The notes under the pieces: generated by a model | What the model saw: the letters and a program-made list of their open reading frames with translations, nothing else | What the model was told of the DNA's origin: nothing | Databases searched by the model: none | Translations under genes and position numbers: made by a program | Shown here: positions 63,467 through 64,000 of the stretch, in pieces | Numbering within the stretch: position 1 is the first letter of the stretch | How the letters are laid out: every line of letters starts with the position of its first letter | Source: Burkholderiaceae bacterium | GTDB taxonomy: Bacteria; Pseudomonadota; Gammaproteobacteria; Burkholderiales; Burkholderiaceae_C | Direction: 5' to 3' | Assembly (NCBI GenBank): GCA_024235995.1 | Contig: JACKLI010000001.1 | Span: forward strand, 1,736,001 to 1,800,000 | DNA: 64,000 nt

Positions 63467-64000
63467 TCAAACCCTCTTGAATCGTTGCAGTGTGTTCTCC
63501 GCCACTTTCAGCGCGTCGTAGTCAAAAACCACCGCTCTGCGAAAATCGCGTCCCGAAGTGATGTCGGTGTTTCGTTTTTTGGTGTCGGTGAATTGCAGTT
63601 GCGAGTCGAACATTGATCCGGCTCTGCGCGAACCCACCTGCAGGATCACCGCCCGCTGCATGCGCGCAGCGGTGTAGCGCCTGAAGGCCTCGGGAATGTC
63701 GCTGACGCTGTCGGCTTCGTTGAGAAAGTAGGCAAGAGTGATGCAGTCCTCGAACGCCTGGTTCACCCCCTGGCCCTGGTGCGGGATCATGCTGTGCGCC
63801 GCGTCACCCAGCAGAGTGATGGGGCCGCGTGACCAATTGGTGAGAGGATCGATGTCGAACAAACCCCACCAGAAGGTTTCCTTGATCGCCGAAAGAAACT
63901 GCCAAACCCTCGGGTCCCATTTCTGGCGACCGAATTCCGCATGCACTTCGGCCACGTCCGCAGGGCCGGACCAGGGGCCCTTGAGCGGCCGGTCGCTGGG
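63467..64000 (-). CDS. FAD-dependent monooxygenase (C-terminal part; continues beyond the window)
   Basis: The frame is open to the right edge. About 178 codons are visible. The FAD ribityl-binding motif LLGDAAHSMIPHQGQGVNQAFEDC is clear, and WWGLFDIDPLTNWSRGPI just before it is like salicylate/6-hydroxynicotinate hydroxylases. The enzyme probably hydroxylates an aromatic or heterocyclic acid with NAD(P)H. The partner gene downstream binds a dinucleotide. The N-terminal half and substrate pocket are outside the window. Confidence 0.88.
   Translation of the reverse strand, partial: PSDRPLKGPWSGPADVAEVHAEFGRQKWDPRVWQFLSAIKETFWWGLFDIDPLTNWSRGPITLLGDAAHSMIPHQGQGVNQAFEDCITLAYFLNEADSVSDIPEAFRRYTAARMQRAVILQVGSRRAGSMFDSQLQFTDTKKRNTDITSGRDFRRAVVFDYDALKVAENTLQRFKRV

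Overview
The window is a high-GC chromosomal segment of a betaproteobacterium, almost certainly Burkholderiales family Comamonadaceae (Acidovorax/Alicycliphilus/Ottowia-like). Pointers are the clpX-lon-tRNA(Gly-Cys-Leu) order, the dense single-copy housekeeping genes, a Trp-rich small protein, and a roughly 60-bp dispersed repeat containing GATAGCT that I recognise from that family. No plasmid, prophage or CRISPR features were seen. The genus is an inference.

Layout. 1-4165: end of clpX, lon with a candidate heat-shock promoter, three tRNA genes and a conserved acidic protein. 4205-9502: central carbon metabolism (class I fumarase divergent from fumC, then acs). 9503-11149: a structured gene-free stretch, a small cytochrome c, a Trp-rich membrane protein and pdxH. 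11181-17435: a MarR-type regulator divergent from an operon of a Bug/TctC solute receptor, a three-subunit molybdenum hydroxylase and a CoxG-like protein, the clearest accessory catabolic unit of unknown substrate. 17446-25305: ChaC, an OmpA-like protein, gloA, an acyl-CoA ligase, a CpdA-like phosphodiesterase, an SDR, a cupin and rhlE. 25306-33644: ettA, then a surface-polysaccharide cluster (wzm, wzt, a methyltransferase-coiled coil-glycosyltransferase fusion, wecB, a glycosyltransferase). 33730-38561: an exported peroxiredoxin, B12-dependent ribonucleotide reductase, nnrS and a DUF2249 protein. 38628-44492: a sufBCDSUT operon read leftwards. 44681-49118: a small exported protein, miaB, a tyrosine phosphatase and a GT-C membrane protein. 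49152-50472: an intact IS5-family element with 15-bp inverted repeats and a CTAA target duplication. 50543-52850: rpmE2, rho, trxA. 52937-58731: addB-addA. 58890-62744: a diaminopropionate ammonia-lyase gene with an in-frame amber codon, an M20 amidohydrolase and a BaiN-type flavoprotein. 62844-64000: a dinucleotide-binding oxidoreductase and the end of an FAD monooxygenase, in a less GC-rich stretch.

The strongest non-gene signal is repetitive DNA. Eight copies of the GATAGCT repeat are present. Several abut stop codons, one fills the only real gap in the suf operon, and three lie in frame inside coding sequences (two in addA, one in the BaiN-like gene) and are translated. A second family, bounded by about 15-bp inverted TGACG-AATGAC arms, occurs twice, flanking the IS neighbourhood. 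The most interesting gene-level items are the amber codon in the ammonia-lyase, the polysaccharide fusion enzyme and the MarR/TctC/molybdenum hydroxylase operon.
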